Positions 8,821-17,236 are shown, numbered from the stretch's first letter. The stretch: 64,000 nucleotides of DNA from Bacteroidota bacterium (GCA_022572355.1 JACZWC010000020.1:1-64000), one strand, 5' to 3'. Translations and numbers: made by a program. The notes: generated by a model not told the origin, from the letters alone.

Positions 8821-8926
8821 TCTGTTTTCCCAGGTCGTTTTATGTATTGCTACAGTGTTTGCCTAATTGCTTTCATTGTGGAGGATTCTTTTGGGCCCAT
8901 ACTTATGAGTTTCGTATGAGCTTCGA

Positions 8927-8936
8927 CCCCCCCCCC
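8927..8936 (-). repeat. G10 homopolymer tract
   Basis: Ten consecutive C on the plus strand (G10 on the minus strand), just downstream of the 59-residue gene. On the minus strand a 47-codon frame without its own ATG runs through the tract and reads it as Gly codons. A tract this long is prone to slippage and also to sequencing error. A second long tract (G9) lies only 560 bp away inside a gene. Confidence 0.6.
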
Positions 8937-8950
8937 TGAGCCAAACCCTA

Positions 8951-9130
8951 TTATCTTGAATTGGGCCTTGTTTCCTCTATGCTTTGTAACTCGTCATTTT
9001 CTGGTTGTCCATGGTGGCCATCGCTCATGTCATGATGTACCTGATAATACCAAATGGCAAATCCAAGAATTGCAATAATGATTCCACCTAGTACTTTCCA
9101 TTTAGTGTCCATTGATGCTTTATCAGCCAT
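8951..9130 (-). CDS. Small single-pass membrane protein
   Basis: A 59-residue protein: a short charged start (MADKASMDTKWKVL), one transmembrane helix (GGIIIAILGFAIWYY), then a His-rich loop (VHHDMSDGHHG) and an acidic tail. It is directly preceded by a copy of the regional leader motif (9147-9168), which supports it being a real gene. Family unknown. The His-rich loop could bind metal, but this is only a guess. Confidence 0.55.
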   Translation of the reverse strand: MADKASMDTKWKVLGGIIIAILGFAIWYYQVHHDMSDGHHGQPENDELQSIEETRPNSR

Positions 9131-9146
9131 AACTCCATTTTTATTA

Positions 9147-9168
9147 GTTTAACATTAAATTGATTTAT
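9147..9168 (-). promoter_or_regulatory. Leader motif copy 2
   Basis: On the minus strand it reads AAATCAATTTAATGTTAAAC, a copy of the shared leader motif. It lies 17 bp upstream of the start of the 59-residue membrane protein and is not overlapped by any gene. Confidence 0.45.
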
Positions 9169-9215
9169 CATTAACAAGCCCGGGCAAATGCCTTTGCTTT
9201 AGATTAAGTCAATAA

Positions 9216-9515
9216 TTATTCTTTCTTCTCTTCCTCCGACTTGGAATCATTATCTTCTTTCTTTTTAAATGGATTACTTTCAAATCGGAACGCAATGGAA
9301 ACAAACCATTCCAATTGGTGCTTTTTTTCATGCAGTTGGTCAAAGTCCAAAGATTCCCTTAAGCTTTGGCCTTCAGAGTATTGGCCCCTTAACCTGTCTT
9401 TTTGAGTAAATATGGCTCCGATATTTACAGATAAATTATCTGCAATTATTATTGACGGGCTAATCATCGCAGAAGGGTTAGTAAAGTCAAGGCTTACCCC
9501 CCCCCGTAAAACCAA
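9216..9515 (-). pseudogene. C-terminal part of a frameshifted secreted protein
   Basis: This frame continues the upstream 267-residue protein after a G9 tract. It has no ATG near its beginning (the frame opens with TTG), and its first residues (GVSLDFTNPSAMISPSIII) read as the natural continuation of FYQFGFTGG in the upstream frame. About 90 residues follow: beta strands ending in FVSIAFRFESNPF and then a Lys/Glu/Ser tail. A tract of eight instead of nine G would join both frames into one protein of about 358 residues. I treat it as the second half of one gene, either phase-variable, frameshifted, or a homopolymer sequencing error. Confidence 0.6.
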
Positions 9516-10290
9516 ATTGATAAAAATAGTTGCTAAAAACAGCTTTAATTCTTTCTCCTTTTTTAAAGGAATACTTATTAGTTGGGGTATAGGTATACAT
9601 GAGCGTAGGGGTAATATTCTTTAATATATCCTTCTCAAGATTGTTATGTTTGGTGATTGAGAAAGTTGATCCCGTATCTGATTTTGAATAGAATGTCGGT
9701 TCAGGATTCATCCAATTCTGAACATAAGTAAAACCGTAAAACAGCTTCCAGTTTTTTCGCTTAGAAGTTTTAAATCTTCTTTTCCAAACCAAATTAGTAT
9801 CGGTTCTTGTTATTGTTACAAGCAGTTCATAACCTTTCTTAATCTCGACTTCGTAATCTAATCTTTTGGTTGTTTGCTCCCTGAATCTCTTCATAAATTC
9901 ATCCTTCTTTTTGCATTTTTTCTTGGTCAAATCTTTTTCCAGTTGCTCCCCAAGTTTTTTAACTTCTAATTCTAATTTTGCAACTTTAATAGCATTAATG
10001 GCTATTTCAATTATACTATCACATTTATCTTTTCTTTCTACTAGGAATGCTGAAAGGCTATCGATTGGAAGCGGATCTATAGGTTGAATTTTATAGTCAA
10101 ACTCAATGTTGTATTTATATTTTCTAACAATATTTTTTAACACGAAAGAATATACCTTGTTGGCCTCCACTATTTCGGTCTGAGTAGTGCCGGGGTCTTG
10201 TGCCCCTAAATCAATAACTTTTTCAACTTTAGATTGTGCTATGGCACTGACTGAAATTAAACAACCAAGTAATAAGCATGATTTCTTCAC
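9487..10290 (-). CDS. Secreted beta-rich protein, stops at a G9 tract
   Basis: 267 residues with a GTG start at 10290 and a signal peptide (MKKSCLLLGCLISVSAIAQ). A Lys-rich helical part lies around 100-145, then beta strands with Tyr and Phe. The last residues, GFTGGGKP, come from reading the G9 tract and stopping one codon later. The adjacent +1 frame carries the expected remainder (9216-9515). It resembles outer-membrane-associated proteins of Bacteroidota only in general style; no family is named. A copy of the leader motif lies 17 bp upstream. Confidence 0.65.
   Translation of the reverse strand: MKKSCLLLGCLISVSAIAQSKVEKVIDLGAQDPGTTQTEIVEANKVYSFVLKNIVRKYKYNIEFDYKIQPIDPLPIDSLSAFLVERKDKCDSIIEIAINAIKVAKLELEVKKLGEQLEKDLTKKKCKKKDEFMKRFREQTTKRLDYEVEIKKGYELLVTITRTDTNLVWKRRFKTSKRKNWKLFYGFTYVQNWMNPEPTFYSKSDTGSTFSITKHNNLEKDILKNITPTLMYTYTPTNKYSFKKGERIKAVFSNYFYQFGFTGGGKP
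9497..9505 (-). repeat. G9 tract at the frameshift point
   Basis: Nine consecutive C on the plus strand. On the minus strand it reads ACG GGG GGG GGG TAA in the upstream frame. Loss of one G (or a +1 slip) restores a long open frame into 9216-9515. Confidence 0.75.
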
Positions 10291-10306
10291 AGCTCAATTT
10301 TTAAAG

Positions 10307-10326
10307 GTTAAACATCAAATCAATCG
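10307..10326 (-). promoter_or_regulatory. Leader motif copy 3
   Basis: On the minus strand it reads CGATTGATTTGATGTTTAAC, close to the consensus of the five copies. It ends 17 bp before the GTG start of the frameshifted secreted protein, the same distance as copy 2 has to its gene. Confidence 0.5.
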
Positions 10327-10370
10327 TCCCGATTACACTTTTTTGCTCCTTTCTAGTTAGGTCGCGTAGA

Positions 10371-10796
10371 TTATTCACATTCGCAGGTTATTTCGAAACC
10401 CTTTTTACCATCACCTTCTATTACAAGCTTCTCCTTCAGCGTACATATTTGCCCTTCCGGACAATCTCTTGGCGGACAAATAGGATGAGGTTCTCCTCCA
10501 CCTTCACCTTCTCCGGGAGTAATAAAAACAATGAAACACTCATCTGTTGGTTCCTTTGTTCCGCATCCGCACCATTCACGTGTACCCCCATGATGATTGG
10601 TAGTTTTAAGCCAGGTACATTTTGATCCGTCAGGGCACTTGCCGGTACATGACAACTTTTCGTAGGTTACTTTTCCAGTTGCATCAACGAACTTCTTCAC
10701 TTTACCCGTGCAAGGTGTTGTGGTATCATTTTTACAAGCAAAAAGCAATACGCATAATGAAAAGGCAATGCATACATAGATGGTTAGTGTTTTCAT
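10371..10796 (-). CDS. Cysteine-rich lipoprotein
   Basis: 141 residues. The signal peptide ends in a lipobox (LLFAC, Cys at residue 21). The mature part has about 15 further Cys in pairs and short loops (CTGKCPDGSKC, WCGCG, ICPPRDCPEGQIC, CECE) and a Gly-rich linker (GEGEGGGEPH), suggesting a small disulfide-stabilised or metal-binding domain repeated twice. The family is unknown. It has a strong ribosome binding site (AGGAGG about 8 bases before the ATG), rare in Bacteroidota, and shares an almost identical ~70 bp leader with the protease gene upstream. Confidence 0.65.
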   Translation of the reverse strand: MKTLTIYVCIAFSLCVLLFACKNDTTTPCTGKVKKFVDATGKVTYEKLSCTGKCPDGSKCTWLKTTNHHGGTREWCGCGTKEPTDECFIVFITPGEGEGGGEPHPICPPRDCPEGQICTLKEKLVIEGDGKKGFEITCECE

Positions 10797-10870
10797 TTTT
10801 TGTTCCTCCTTTTTTAGCCCATCTTCGCTGAAGCTTCGGTGGGTGAATTAAACATTAAATCAATTATCAT
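10797..10870 (-). promoter_or_regulatory. Conserved leader (motif copy 4, hairpin, strong RBS)
   Basis: Reading toward the gene: leader motif (AATTGATTTAATGTTTAA), then an imperfect palindrome (CCCA...TGGG arms around TTCGCTGAAGCTTCGG on the plus strand), then AGGAGGAAC next to the ATG. The same three parts in the same order and spacing stand before the protease gene at 11937, so this is a duplicated or selected 5' leader. Confidence 0.5.
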
Positions 10871-10953
10871 TGGTTATCAGTTATAGGCCATTTATGTCAG
10901 CCTTCGGACCTACTCAAAACACACTGGCCAATAGTGCCGGCAAGCAACTCAAA

Positions 10954-11937
10954 TTACTTTTTACCTTTGCCTGAACCTGGTTTGTCTTTATCAGGGCCTT
11001 TATCTTGATCTTGTGGCTTGGCATATAGCACTGAACCGGAATCTCCACCATCCGACATATCGCCGGTAAGAATCTGGTTGGTAAACGTAGCGACACCGGC
11101 GTCTCCGTAATTGACTGTTACCGTGGCATCGAGGTCACGGATCTTTCCGGTGGTATATTCGGTTGTCCTGCCACATTTGTGTACTTCCATGCGCAGTGTT
11201 GCTATTCCGGTTTTAGGCAGGGAGATATTCAGCTCACTCAATACGGCGTCAATAGGGTTGAAGATGGTTACCCTGTTTGAGCCGGCAAACAGCAAACCGA
11301 TTGCCTGTTGCTCCTGGGGAACTATCCTGTTATCTATGCAGGTCAGGAGAATATCAGCATCATTAATGGGTTCGGCGATTGCCGCATCAATTAAATTCAA
11401 CCCTCCTGAAAAGTCAATTGTCTGCCAGCGCAGCAGCTTGGCAATGGTATCATTATCTAACGTTCCACCGTCATAATTGCCCTGCTGTAAGATGGCATCC
11501 CCATCAATGGCGTTGTTCGAGTCAGCAAGTACATGGTTATTGCTCAGGATCACCTGTCTGCCGGTGGCATTATCCGTTGCAACGGCCCCGAATGTACCGG
11601 CAGAGATGTTGAAATGCCCGATGCTGACGCCACTCGGCGCCGGGCGATAACGATCTGTAAATGATTGTGCAACGAGTTTGCCGGTTTCAATAATATCAGT
11701 ATGCACTTCATCTATGCCCTGATGGGAAAACCTGGCCGTAATGACCTCATCTTCAGCCAGCTCTTCTTTCGGCTTCTTCTTCTCTACGTATATGCACATA
11801 CACAGCTGGCCTGTTTCCTGGCCGTCTTTTTCTTTGTAGCCGGTTCCTACGCCTACAACGCCCGGCATTTCGAGAAGCCCACTTTCTTCTTTTGCACGGA
11901 CTTCTTTGATGGTTTCAATGTTTTTTTCTTCACTCAT
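10954..11937 (-). CDS. Trypsin-like serine protease with N-terminal regulatory domain
   Basis: 327 residues, no signal peptide. The first ~85 residues form a small domain (VVGVGTGYKE, then LCMCIYVEKKKP, VHTDIIETG) also found alone at 2137-2394. The rest is a chymotrypsin-fold protease: catalytic His in SNNHVLADSN (~134), probable Asp in NLIDAAIAEP (~182) and Ser in GGDSGSVLY (~300), with KCGRTT between them as in Nal1-like or V8-like peptidases. The C-terminus is Lys/Asp/Gly-rich. A strong AGGAGG site precedes the ATG. Neighbouring genes encode a Cys-rich lipoprotein and a patatin-like lipase. The substrate is unknown; a cytoplasmic or non-classically exported enzyme is possible. Confidence 0.85.
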   Translation of the reverse strand: MSEEKNIETIKEVRAKEESGLLEMPGVVGVGTGYKEKDGQETGQLCMCIYVEKKKPKEELAEDEVITARFSHQGIDEVHTDIIETGKLVAQSFTDRYRPAPSGVSIGHFNISAGTFGAVATDNATGRQVILSNNHVLADSNNAIDGDAILQQGNYDGGTLDNDTIAKLLRWQTIDFSGGLNLIDAAIAEPINDADILLTCIDNRIVPQEQQAIGLLFAGSNRVTIFNPIDAVLSELNISLPKTGIATLRMEVHKCGRTTEYTTGKIRDLDATVTVNYGDAGVATFTNQILTGDMSDGGDSGSVLYAKPQDQDKGPDKDKPGSGKGKK

Positions 11938-12012
11938 GATTTGGTTCCTCCTATTATTTAGTCCACCTACGTTAAAACTTCGGCCGACAGGTTAAATATT
12001 AAATTGATTTAT
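11938..12012 (-). promoter_or_regulatory. Conserved leader (motif copy 5, hairpin-like part, strong RBS)
   Basis: It has the same order as the leader before the lipoprotein gene at 10796: AATCAATTTAATATTTAAC, then a CCGAAG...GTGGAC segment, then AGGAGGAAC before the ATG. The sequences can be aligned over almost their whole length with few changes. It may place the protease and the lipoprotein under the same control. Confidence 0.5.
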
Positions 12013-12057
12013 TTTCTTAGCTTTTTTAATAAAACACTCTTGTAACAAACACATTTA

Positions 12058-13092
12058 TCAATCCTCCATCAGCAACAACTTCACCAGCTCATTCAGCTCA
12101 TCATCGTGATCCTCGGCTGTTTCGGTTCCCAATTGTCGTAAAGCATCTACGTTTTCCTGTGTTGCGTCGTCCATGTCGGGATTAACATCATGGGGCAGCC
12201 TTGGGTTTATCCTTAGATATTGTTCCTCCGCCTCTACGGCGTTGTAAATTTGATCTAACTGGTAATCAACAGTCTCTGCCACTCCTGACATCATAATGTC
12301 TATCACAGGCGTAACCCACTCGATCATGCCCCAATCTTTCGCTTCATCATAGGAATATGATTTTTTTGCGTGCCCTGTTCCCAAAGAGAGGATCACCATA
12401 TCTTTTGCTGTTACATGCTTTTCTGGCTCGTCATTTTTTGTAAATAGCTTGCGCGCCTCCGCATAAGCGCAAAGGGTGGGATTGTTCACAAACACGCCTC
12501 CATCCACCAACGGATAGTTTATATTGGTAAAGGACTTTACCCTCGCACATTCAAAGTAAGTGGGAGCGGCAGAGGTGGCCCTGGCAACATCCTTTATGTG
12601 AAAATTATAGGCATCATTATTGTCGGCTACATGTTGCCTGAAAAAATGGCCCTTTCTCCTCTTAATGTCATAAGCGGTAACAAGGCAGGGGCCTAGTAAA
12701 TTACTTAGCTTGATCTCCTTGAAATAGTCATCCAACGCTTCCTCCAGGCCATCTGAAGGATATTTCTCGTCACGCAGGCCTCCGGCGGTTCTTATTTTAT
12801 GGCGCCACGGGATCTTGAATATTTCATCGCCCTTTTCCAGGTAAAGGTCAGCCGCCTCCTGAGCTGAAAACCGCGGCCTGCCGGGATTGTCCTCATCCGG
12901 ACACAAATAGATGCAGGTTAAGATGCCGCCGGTGCTGGTTCCCGCCATCAGGTCGAAATAATCGGCGAGCCGTACGTTGGTGTCGTCTTTTTTGTCTTGT
13001 AGTTTCTTCTCTAAAGCGACGAGTATCTGCCCGGGAATAATGCCCCTTATCCCGCCGCCGTCCAATGATAATATTCTTGTATATTTTGCCAT
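12058..13092 (-). CDS. Patatin-like phospholipase
   Basis: 344 residues with all patatin hallmarks: oxyanion-hole glycines SLDGGGIRG (residues 9-17), nucleophile GTSTGG (Ser53) and the catalytic Asp in VDGGVFVNNP (~198). It has no signal peptide. The family hydrolyses acyl chains of phospholipids and galactolipids; bacterial members act as housekeeping lipases, secreted toxins or defence effectors. No cyclic-nucleotide synthase or other anti-phage partner is next to it, so a CBASS role is not supported. The end is acidic (DDELNELVKLLLMED). It starts 107 bp downstream of a small Gly-rich protein gene. Confidence 0.9.
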   Translation of the reverse strand: MAKYTRILSLDGGGIRGIIPGQILVALEKKLQDKKDDTNVRLADYFDLMAGTSTGGILTCIYLCPDEDNPGRPRFSAQEAADLYLEKGDEIFKIPWRHKIRTAGGLRDEKYPSDGLEEALDDYFKEIKLSNLLGPCLVTAYDIKRRKGHFFRQHVADNNDAYNFHIKDVARATSAAPTYFECARVKSFTNINYPLVDGGVFVNNPTLCAYAEARKLFTKNDEPEKHVTAKDMVILSLGTGHAKKSYSYDEAKDWGMIEWVTPVIDIMMSGVAETVDYQLDQIYNAVEAEEQYLRINPRLPHDVNPDMDDATQENVDALRQLGTETAEDHDDELNELVKLLLMED

Positions 13093-13199
13093 TTTAGGTT
13101 TGTTTAACCCATACTACTCTAACTCTTGCCAGGTTAATACCCGGCAAAGGGAAAAGCAAAAACTTTGTTTTCCACACCTCACACTTACGCGATCATTTT

Positions 13200-13472
13200 T
13201 CAGTGCACGGCATCCACCGTATCGAACTGGCCACCTATGTGCACGTATTTCTTGTCTTCGCCACCCTGGCCCTGGCCATTGCCCCTCTTATAGCAAACCG
13301 GGCAAATTACTTTGTGAAAGTCACCGTTGCCTGGGCCGATAAATATTTTGCCTCCGCCATTTTCATCATGGCCATTACCGGCTGCTATCTTTTGGCTAAT
13401 TTGATCCAACTGATCCTGGCTGATCAGGCCCATGCTCATCAGTGTGATGAGTAATGCGATTGTAAATTCCAT
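13200..13472 (-). CDS. Small Gly-rich protein with signal-like start
   Basis: 90 residues from the ATG at 13472: a hydrophobic start (MEFTIALLITLMSMGLIS), a short helix (DQLDQISQKIAAG), then a Gly/Asn-rich part with one CPVC pair and NGQGQGGEDKK. Upstream codons of the same frame are open but look random. The overlapping plus-strand frame (13203-13454) gives a hydrophobic protein of 83 residues; I prefer the minus strand because of the block's direction and the plausible domain order, but this is not certain. Confidence 0.45.
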   Translation of the reverse strand: MEFTIALLITLMSMGLISQDQLDQISQKIAAGNGHDENGGGKIFIGPGNGDFHKVICPVCYKRGNGQGQGGEDKKYVHIGGQFDTVDAVH

Positions 13473-13703
13473 AGCTGAGCGATTTAAAATCCCTGTTGAT
13501 GCTTCTGCGTTCAACCGAAACATACAGGTGCATTGACCCCGCGCATTTCCTATATATTGAAGCATAAAGCAGTTTGCGTGGGGGTTGAAAACCGCATTAC
13601 ACCTTACTGATTAGATGCAAGGAAAGTGCAGAGCGTATGGAGAAATTCTATGGACAAACGGGAATAAATCGGGACAACTAAACCAGCTTATTTTGACAGA
13701 TTA

Positions 13704-13734
13704 CTTGTGTTTGATCTTATTTTTTTTATTTTTG
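13704..13734 (+). promoter_or_regulatory. Bacteroidota-type promoter
   Basis: A TATTTTTG box at 13727-13734 fits the TAnnTTTG -7 consensus, and CTTG at 13704-13707 stands 19 bases upstream as a -33 element. The ATG of the helical-repeat protein follows 23 bases after the box. This also argues against the in-frame start inside the promoter at 13707. Confidence 0.45.
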
Positions 13735-13757
13735 TTAGGACAACTAAAAGAGTATTT

Positions 13758-15359
13758 ATGGCGAAGGATGAGAATTTCAACAGGCTTAAGGAGCTTGTGG
13801 ATAGATTGAGGCCATGGGAAGTGAAAACGGCTAAGAAGTTCCTCGTTGCATTTGACACTAACGTGACCAGGTCCAGGAACAAGTCGTTGAGGTTATTCAA
13901 GCTTTTGGTAAGCAGGTCTGGTATAAGTATGGAAAAGGCGAGAAAAATAGTGAGCAAAGAAGTAGATGCTACCTCTTTCAACAAGCTGGTTTTACGGCTA
14001 AGTAATAAACTGTTAGAATCGCTGCTGCTTGATATTAATGTGAACCATACAGATGCTTATAGCGATTGGTACAGATACAGGCTGGATTTAAGGAAAAAAA
14101 TCATGCAGGCATTTACGATTAAGGGGCGGGGGTTGGATAGAGAAGCATTTGCTTTATATGACAAAATAATTAAAAGAGCAATAGAATACGAATTGTACGA
14201 TGAATTGCTCGAGGTATTGTATTTAAAGCAACAGGATTTAGGTTTGAGGTTAGGGAAAAAAGAGTTTGAAAAATACTCGAAAAAGATAAAATTCTATCAA
14301 AGATGTAAGGCTGCAGTGCATAGGGCGAAAAATTGGAGGTACAGACACTTTATAGAAGAAGTTGACAATATGGGTTTCAAAAATGAAAAATTAGGATTAC
14401 TGACTGAAGCTATATCTGATTTGCAGGAAGAATACCGTATTACAAAGTCTGCCAATGTTGGGTATTACTTGTATTTTCTGATGATGGAATACTATCTTGC
14501 CTATGGATATTACAAAAAAAGTTGTGAAACTGCTTTGAGGCTTATAGAGATGATTGAGAGCAATCCTGCAATCTACATGAAACGAAGATTGGGCCATGCT
14601 TATTCAGACCTTGCGGACAATGAGTTGTTTATTCACGACTTTGATGCTTCATTGAAACATGCAAGAATTGCACAAAACTATTATGACCCCAACGAATATG
14701 ATTTTGAAGTAGCCAAAGAGATTGAGTTCAAAGTACATTTCTATAAGGGCGATATTAAAAGAGCTTCAAATACTATTAATGAGCTGCTTAAAAACGTTCG
14801 AAGAGAAAATACTCCTTTTCAGCATGACAAAAGGGTATATCTAAAGGCATGCGTATTGTTTGTGAGACAAAAATTCAAAGACTCTTACAAGTTGCTGCAG
14901 AAGTGCATGGAGATTGAACAAGACCAGGAGGGCTGGAACATCGGCATACGTGTTTTGAGTATCCTCAACCTGGTGGAAATGGTAGATCTTGATTTCGCCG
15001 ATGCCAGGATAGAGGCCATGCGCAAGCACATCGAAAGAATAAAGGAACTAAAGCCGGTCAGGAAAAGAGATATAATTATCCTGAAAATCCTGCGCCAGCT
15101 GGAAAAAGAAAGTTTCGATTTTAGAACTGTCTATAAGAAATACAAAAAGAATTTCGAGAAGTTGGAATCAAACAGAGAAGATTACTGGTGGAAGGTAAAA
15201 AGTCCGGAAATGATCGTCTTCCACAAATGGTTCGAGGCAAAGGTGAAAAACGAGCCTTATCAATTCAGTATTCCCAAGAAGGTCCTTGAGCAGGCAAATA
15301 AAGCCCCCAACAAAAAAAGCGTGGTAGATCTAAAGATTATGGCAGAACTGGACGTATAA
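13758..15359 (+). CDS. Helical-repeat (TPR-like) protein A
   Basis: 533 residues, soluble, very rich in Lys, Glu and Tyr, built from helical pairs in TPR style (for example FDASLKHARIAQNYYDPN and YKLLQKCMEIEQDQEGW). It is related in length, layout and end sequence to the protein at 20394-21881: both finish with a YYW/YWW...FxxWFxxK/SWLNSK segment. The ATG at 13758 was chosen because the upstream part of the frame overlaps the promoter. The stop overlaps the ATG of the binding-protein gene by one base (TAATG), so the two are translationally coupled. A regulatory or sensing role for the importer is inferred. Confidence 0.7.
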   Translation: MAKDENFNRLKELVDRLRPWEVKTAKKFLVAFDTNVTRSRNKSLRLFKLLVSRSGISMEKARKIVSKEVDATSFNKLVLRLSNKLLESLLLDINVNHTDAYSDWYRYRLDLRKKIMQAFTIKGRGLDREAFALYDKIIKRAIEYELYDELLEVLYLKQQDLGLRLGKKEFEKYSKKIKFYQRCKAAVHRAKNWRYRHFIEEVDNMGFKNEKLGLLTEAISDLQEEYRITKSANVGYYLYFLMMEYYLAYGYYKKSCETALRLIEMIESNPAIYMKRRLGHAYSDLADNELFIHDFDASLKHARIAQNYYDPNEYDFEVAKEIEFKVHFYKGDIKRASNTINELLKNVRRENTPFQHDKRVYLKACVLFVRQKFKDSYKLLQKCMEIEQDQEGWNIGIRVLSILNLVEMVDLDFADARIEAMRKHIERIKELKPVRKRDIIILKILRQLEKESFDFRTVYKKYKKNFEKLESNREDYWWKVKSPEMIVFHKWFEAKVKNEPYQFSIPKKVLEQANKAPNKKSVVDLKIMAELDV

Positions 15360-17236
15360 TGAAAAACCTGTTTCTGTTCTTTTCAGTTATGGCCTGGGGC
15401 CTGTTAATCTGTTCTTGTAACAATCAACCTGAAAATTCTGTCACCAAGATAGGACACTCAAGTACGGTTATTGCAACTCAATTGCCTGGGGTAAATAAAT
15501 ATGTAGAAGTTAAGGATGCCGAGCGGTTCCTTCTCCGTTGGTCAAGAGAAAACACTGTGGTGTTTCATATTACTGCCGAACCTGATGAGCTCCACCCCAC
15601 CAACGGAAGCGGTAATATGTGGTATTTTATCAATAATTACATACACCGGTTTGTAGTAACTTTTGATTTAGAAAACCTTGCATTAAGGCCCGACCTGGTG
15701 AAGGCAATGCCGGAAATGTCAGAAGATGCGCTGAAATTTACCTGCGAGCTGAGGGAAGAGCCGAAGTGGGACAACGGCGAGCCCATTTCGGTGGAGGATA
15801 TTGTCTTTACATTCAAAGCCAACAAGTGCCCACTGGTCAATAATCCTCATGCAAAGCCCTACCTTGAATACCTGCAGGATGTAATTACCTACCAGGATCA
15901 TCCTATGAAATTTACATTTGTTATGAAGAAAACCTATTTACAGAATGTTGCATTTCTTACCGATTTCCCGGTTATACAAAGAAGCTATTTTGACCCGGAT
16001 AATGTATTGGATAATTATACTATTCTGCAGTTCGATGATCCTGACTTTGATCCGGTTGAGCATGAAGAGCTGAAAATGTGGGCGAAGGGCTTTAATGATG
16101 TAAAATACAGCAGAGATCCTGATTTCATTGCCGGATTGGGCGCTTACCAAGTTACGGGATGGGATGCAGGTCAATCCATCACGTTAACAAGAAAGGAAAA
16201 CCACTGGACCCAACGGCTCTCCCAACAGACGGTCTATGAGACAGCCCACCCTGAAAAGGTTATTTTCAAGTTGAACAGGGATAAAAGCTCTCAAATCCTG
16301 GAATTCAAATCGCAAACGCTGGATGCTTCCGTAAGCCTTTCCACCAAAACATTGCTAGACCTTCAGAAAGACGAGGAGTTCAATAAGAACTATCATTCGC
16401 AAATCCTCAGTGCTTTTAGCTATAGCTTCCTGGCCATGAACATGAGGCCGGATGGGATCAAGCACAAAAAGCTGTTTGCTGATAAAAGAGTGCGCAGGGC
16501 GATGGCGTTGCTTACGCCTGTGGATGATATTATTTCGGTAGTGAAAAAAGGAACCGGAAAACGAATTACAGGCCCGGTTTCTCCCCTGAAAGATGATTAC
16601 AACAATGACCTGGAGCTTATTCTTTATGATATTGAAGAAGCAAAGAGGTTATTGAATGAAGCGGGCTGGATCGATACCGATGGGGATAACATTCGCGACA
16701 AAGTTATAGACGGGGAGAAGGTACAATTCAGCTTTGACCTGAATTATATGACTTCCCAGGTAGAATGGAAAGACAATGCCCAAATGATAGCCGAATCGAT
16801 GTACGAATCGGGTATCAGGGCAAACCTCAGGCCCCTCGATTTTGCGGTGCTGTATGAAAGGGCCGAAAACCATAATTTTGACATGATGTTGGGTGCCTGG
16901 AGTGGCAATTCGATGCCAGACGATCATAAACAGATCTGGCATACGTCATCATGGAAAAATAAAGGGTCTAACTACACGGGCTTCGGGAATGCAGCAACAG
17001 ATGCGCTCATAGACTCCATAAATACGACTATGGATCTGGAGAAGAGAAAGGAGCTCAGGAGGAGATTCCAGCAGCTCCTCTATAATGAACAGCCCTATGT
17101 GTTTTTGACTGCGAGCACGAGAAAGATCGTTATACACAAAAGGTTTGGAAATGCAAATATGTATTTTGAGAGGCCCCATGTGATTATCAATAACCTGAAA
17201 TTACTTTCCCCTAAGGATGGCTCTTCTGTTAATTAA
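15359..17236 (+). CDS. Oligopeptide ABC transporter binding lipoprotein
   Basis: 625 residues; family 5 extracellular solute-binding protein (OppA/DppA type). The start MKNLFLFFSVMAWGLLICSC is a lipoprotein signal with the Cys at residue 20. Family features include LREEPKWDNGEPISVEDIVFTF (split in the gene by ordinary residues), the strand GAYQVTGWDAGQSITLTRKE and the hinge-region DKRVRRAMALLTPVD. It should deliver peptides to the two permeases encoded next. The gene follows the helical-repeat gene with a one-base overlap and is followed by the first permease after 50 bp. Confidence 0.9.
   Translation: MKNLFLFFSVMAWGLLICSCNNQPENSVTKIGHSSTVIATQLPGVNKYVEVKDAERFLLRWSRENTVVFHITAEPDELHPTNGSGNMWYFINNYIHRFVVTFDLENLALRPDLVKAMPEMSEDALKFTCELREEPKWDNGEPISVEDIVFTFKANKCPLVNNPHAKPYLEYLQDVITYQDHPMKFTFVMKKTYLQNVAFLTDFPVIQRSYFDPDNVLDNYTILQFDDPDFDPVEHEELKMWAKGFNDVKYSRDPDFIAGLGAYQVTGWDAGQSITLTRKENHWTQRLSQQTVYETAHPEKVIFKLNRDKSSQILEFKSQTLDASVSLSTKTLLDLQKDEEFNKNYHSQILSAFSYSFLAMNMRPDGIKHKKLFADKRVRRAMALLTPVDDIISVVKKGTGKRITGPVSPLKDDYNNDLELILYDIEEAKRLLNEAGWIDTDGDNIRDKVIDGEKVQFSFDLNYMTSQVEWKDNAQMIAESMYESGIRANLRPLDFAVLYERAENHNFDMMLGAWSGNSMPDDHKQIWHTSSWKNKGSNYTGFGNAATDALIDSINTTMDLEKRKELRRRFQQLLYNEQPYVFLTASTRKIVIHKRFGNANMYFERPHVIINNLKLLSPKDGSSVN

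Larger units (their letters stand above)
8698..8950. other. Intergenic stretch with a leader motif and a G10 tract
   Basis: About 250 bp between the 113-residue gene and a 59-residue gene, both on the minus strand. It holds one copy of the regional leader motif (8801-8820) and a run of ten C (8927-8936, G10 on the minus strand). A 21-codon minus-strand frame (8714-8779, hydrophobic then Lys-rich) follows the leader motif, but it is too short to call. Confidence 0.4.

Noticed and set aside
12058..13092. Patatin-like lipase as part of an anti-phage CBASS system
   Set aside because: No nucleotide cyclase or accessory gene is adjacent, so only the enzyme family can be supported.
13203..13454. 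Plus-strand frame of 83 residues with membrane-like sequence
   Set aside because: It lies antisense to a minus-strand frame with a better start and domain order in a block where all genes are on the minus strand. The hydrophobicity comes from the reverse complement of Gly/Asp-rich codons. Not fully excluded.
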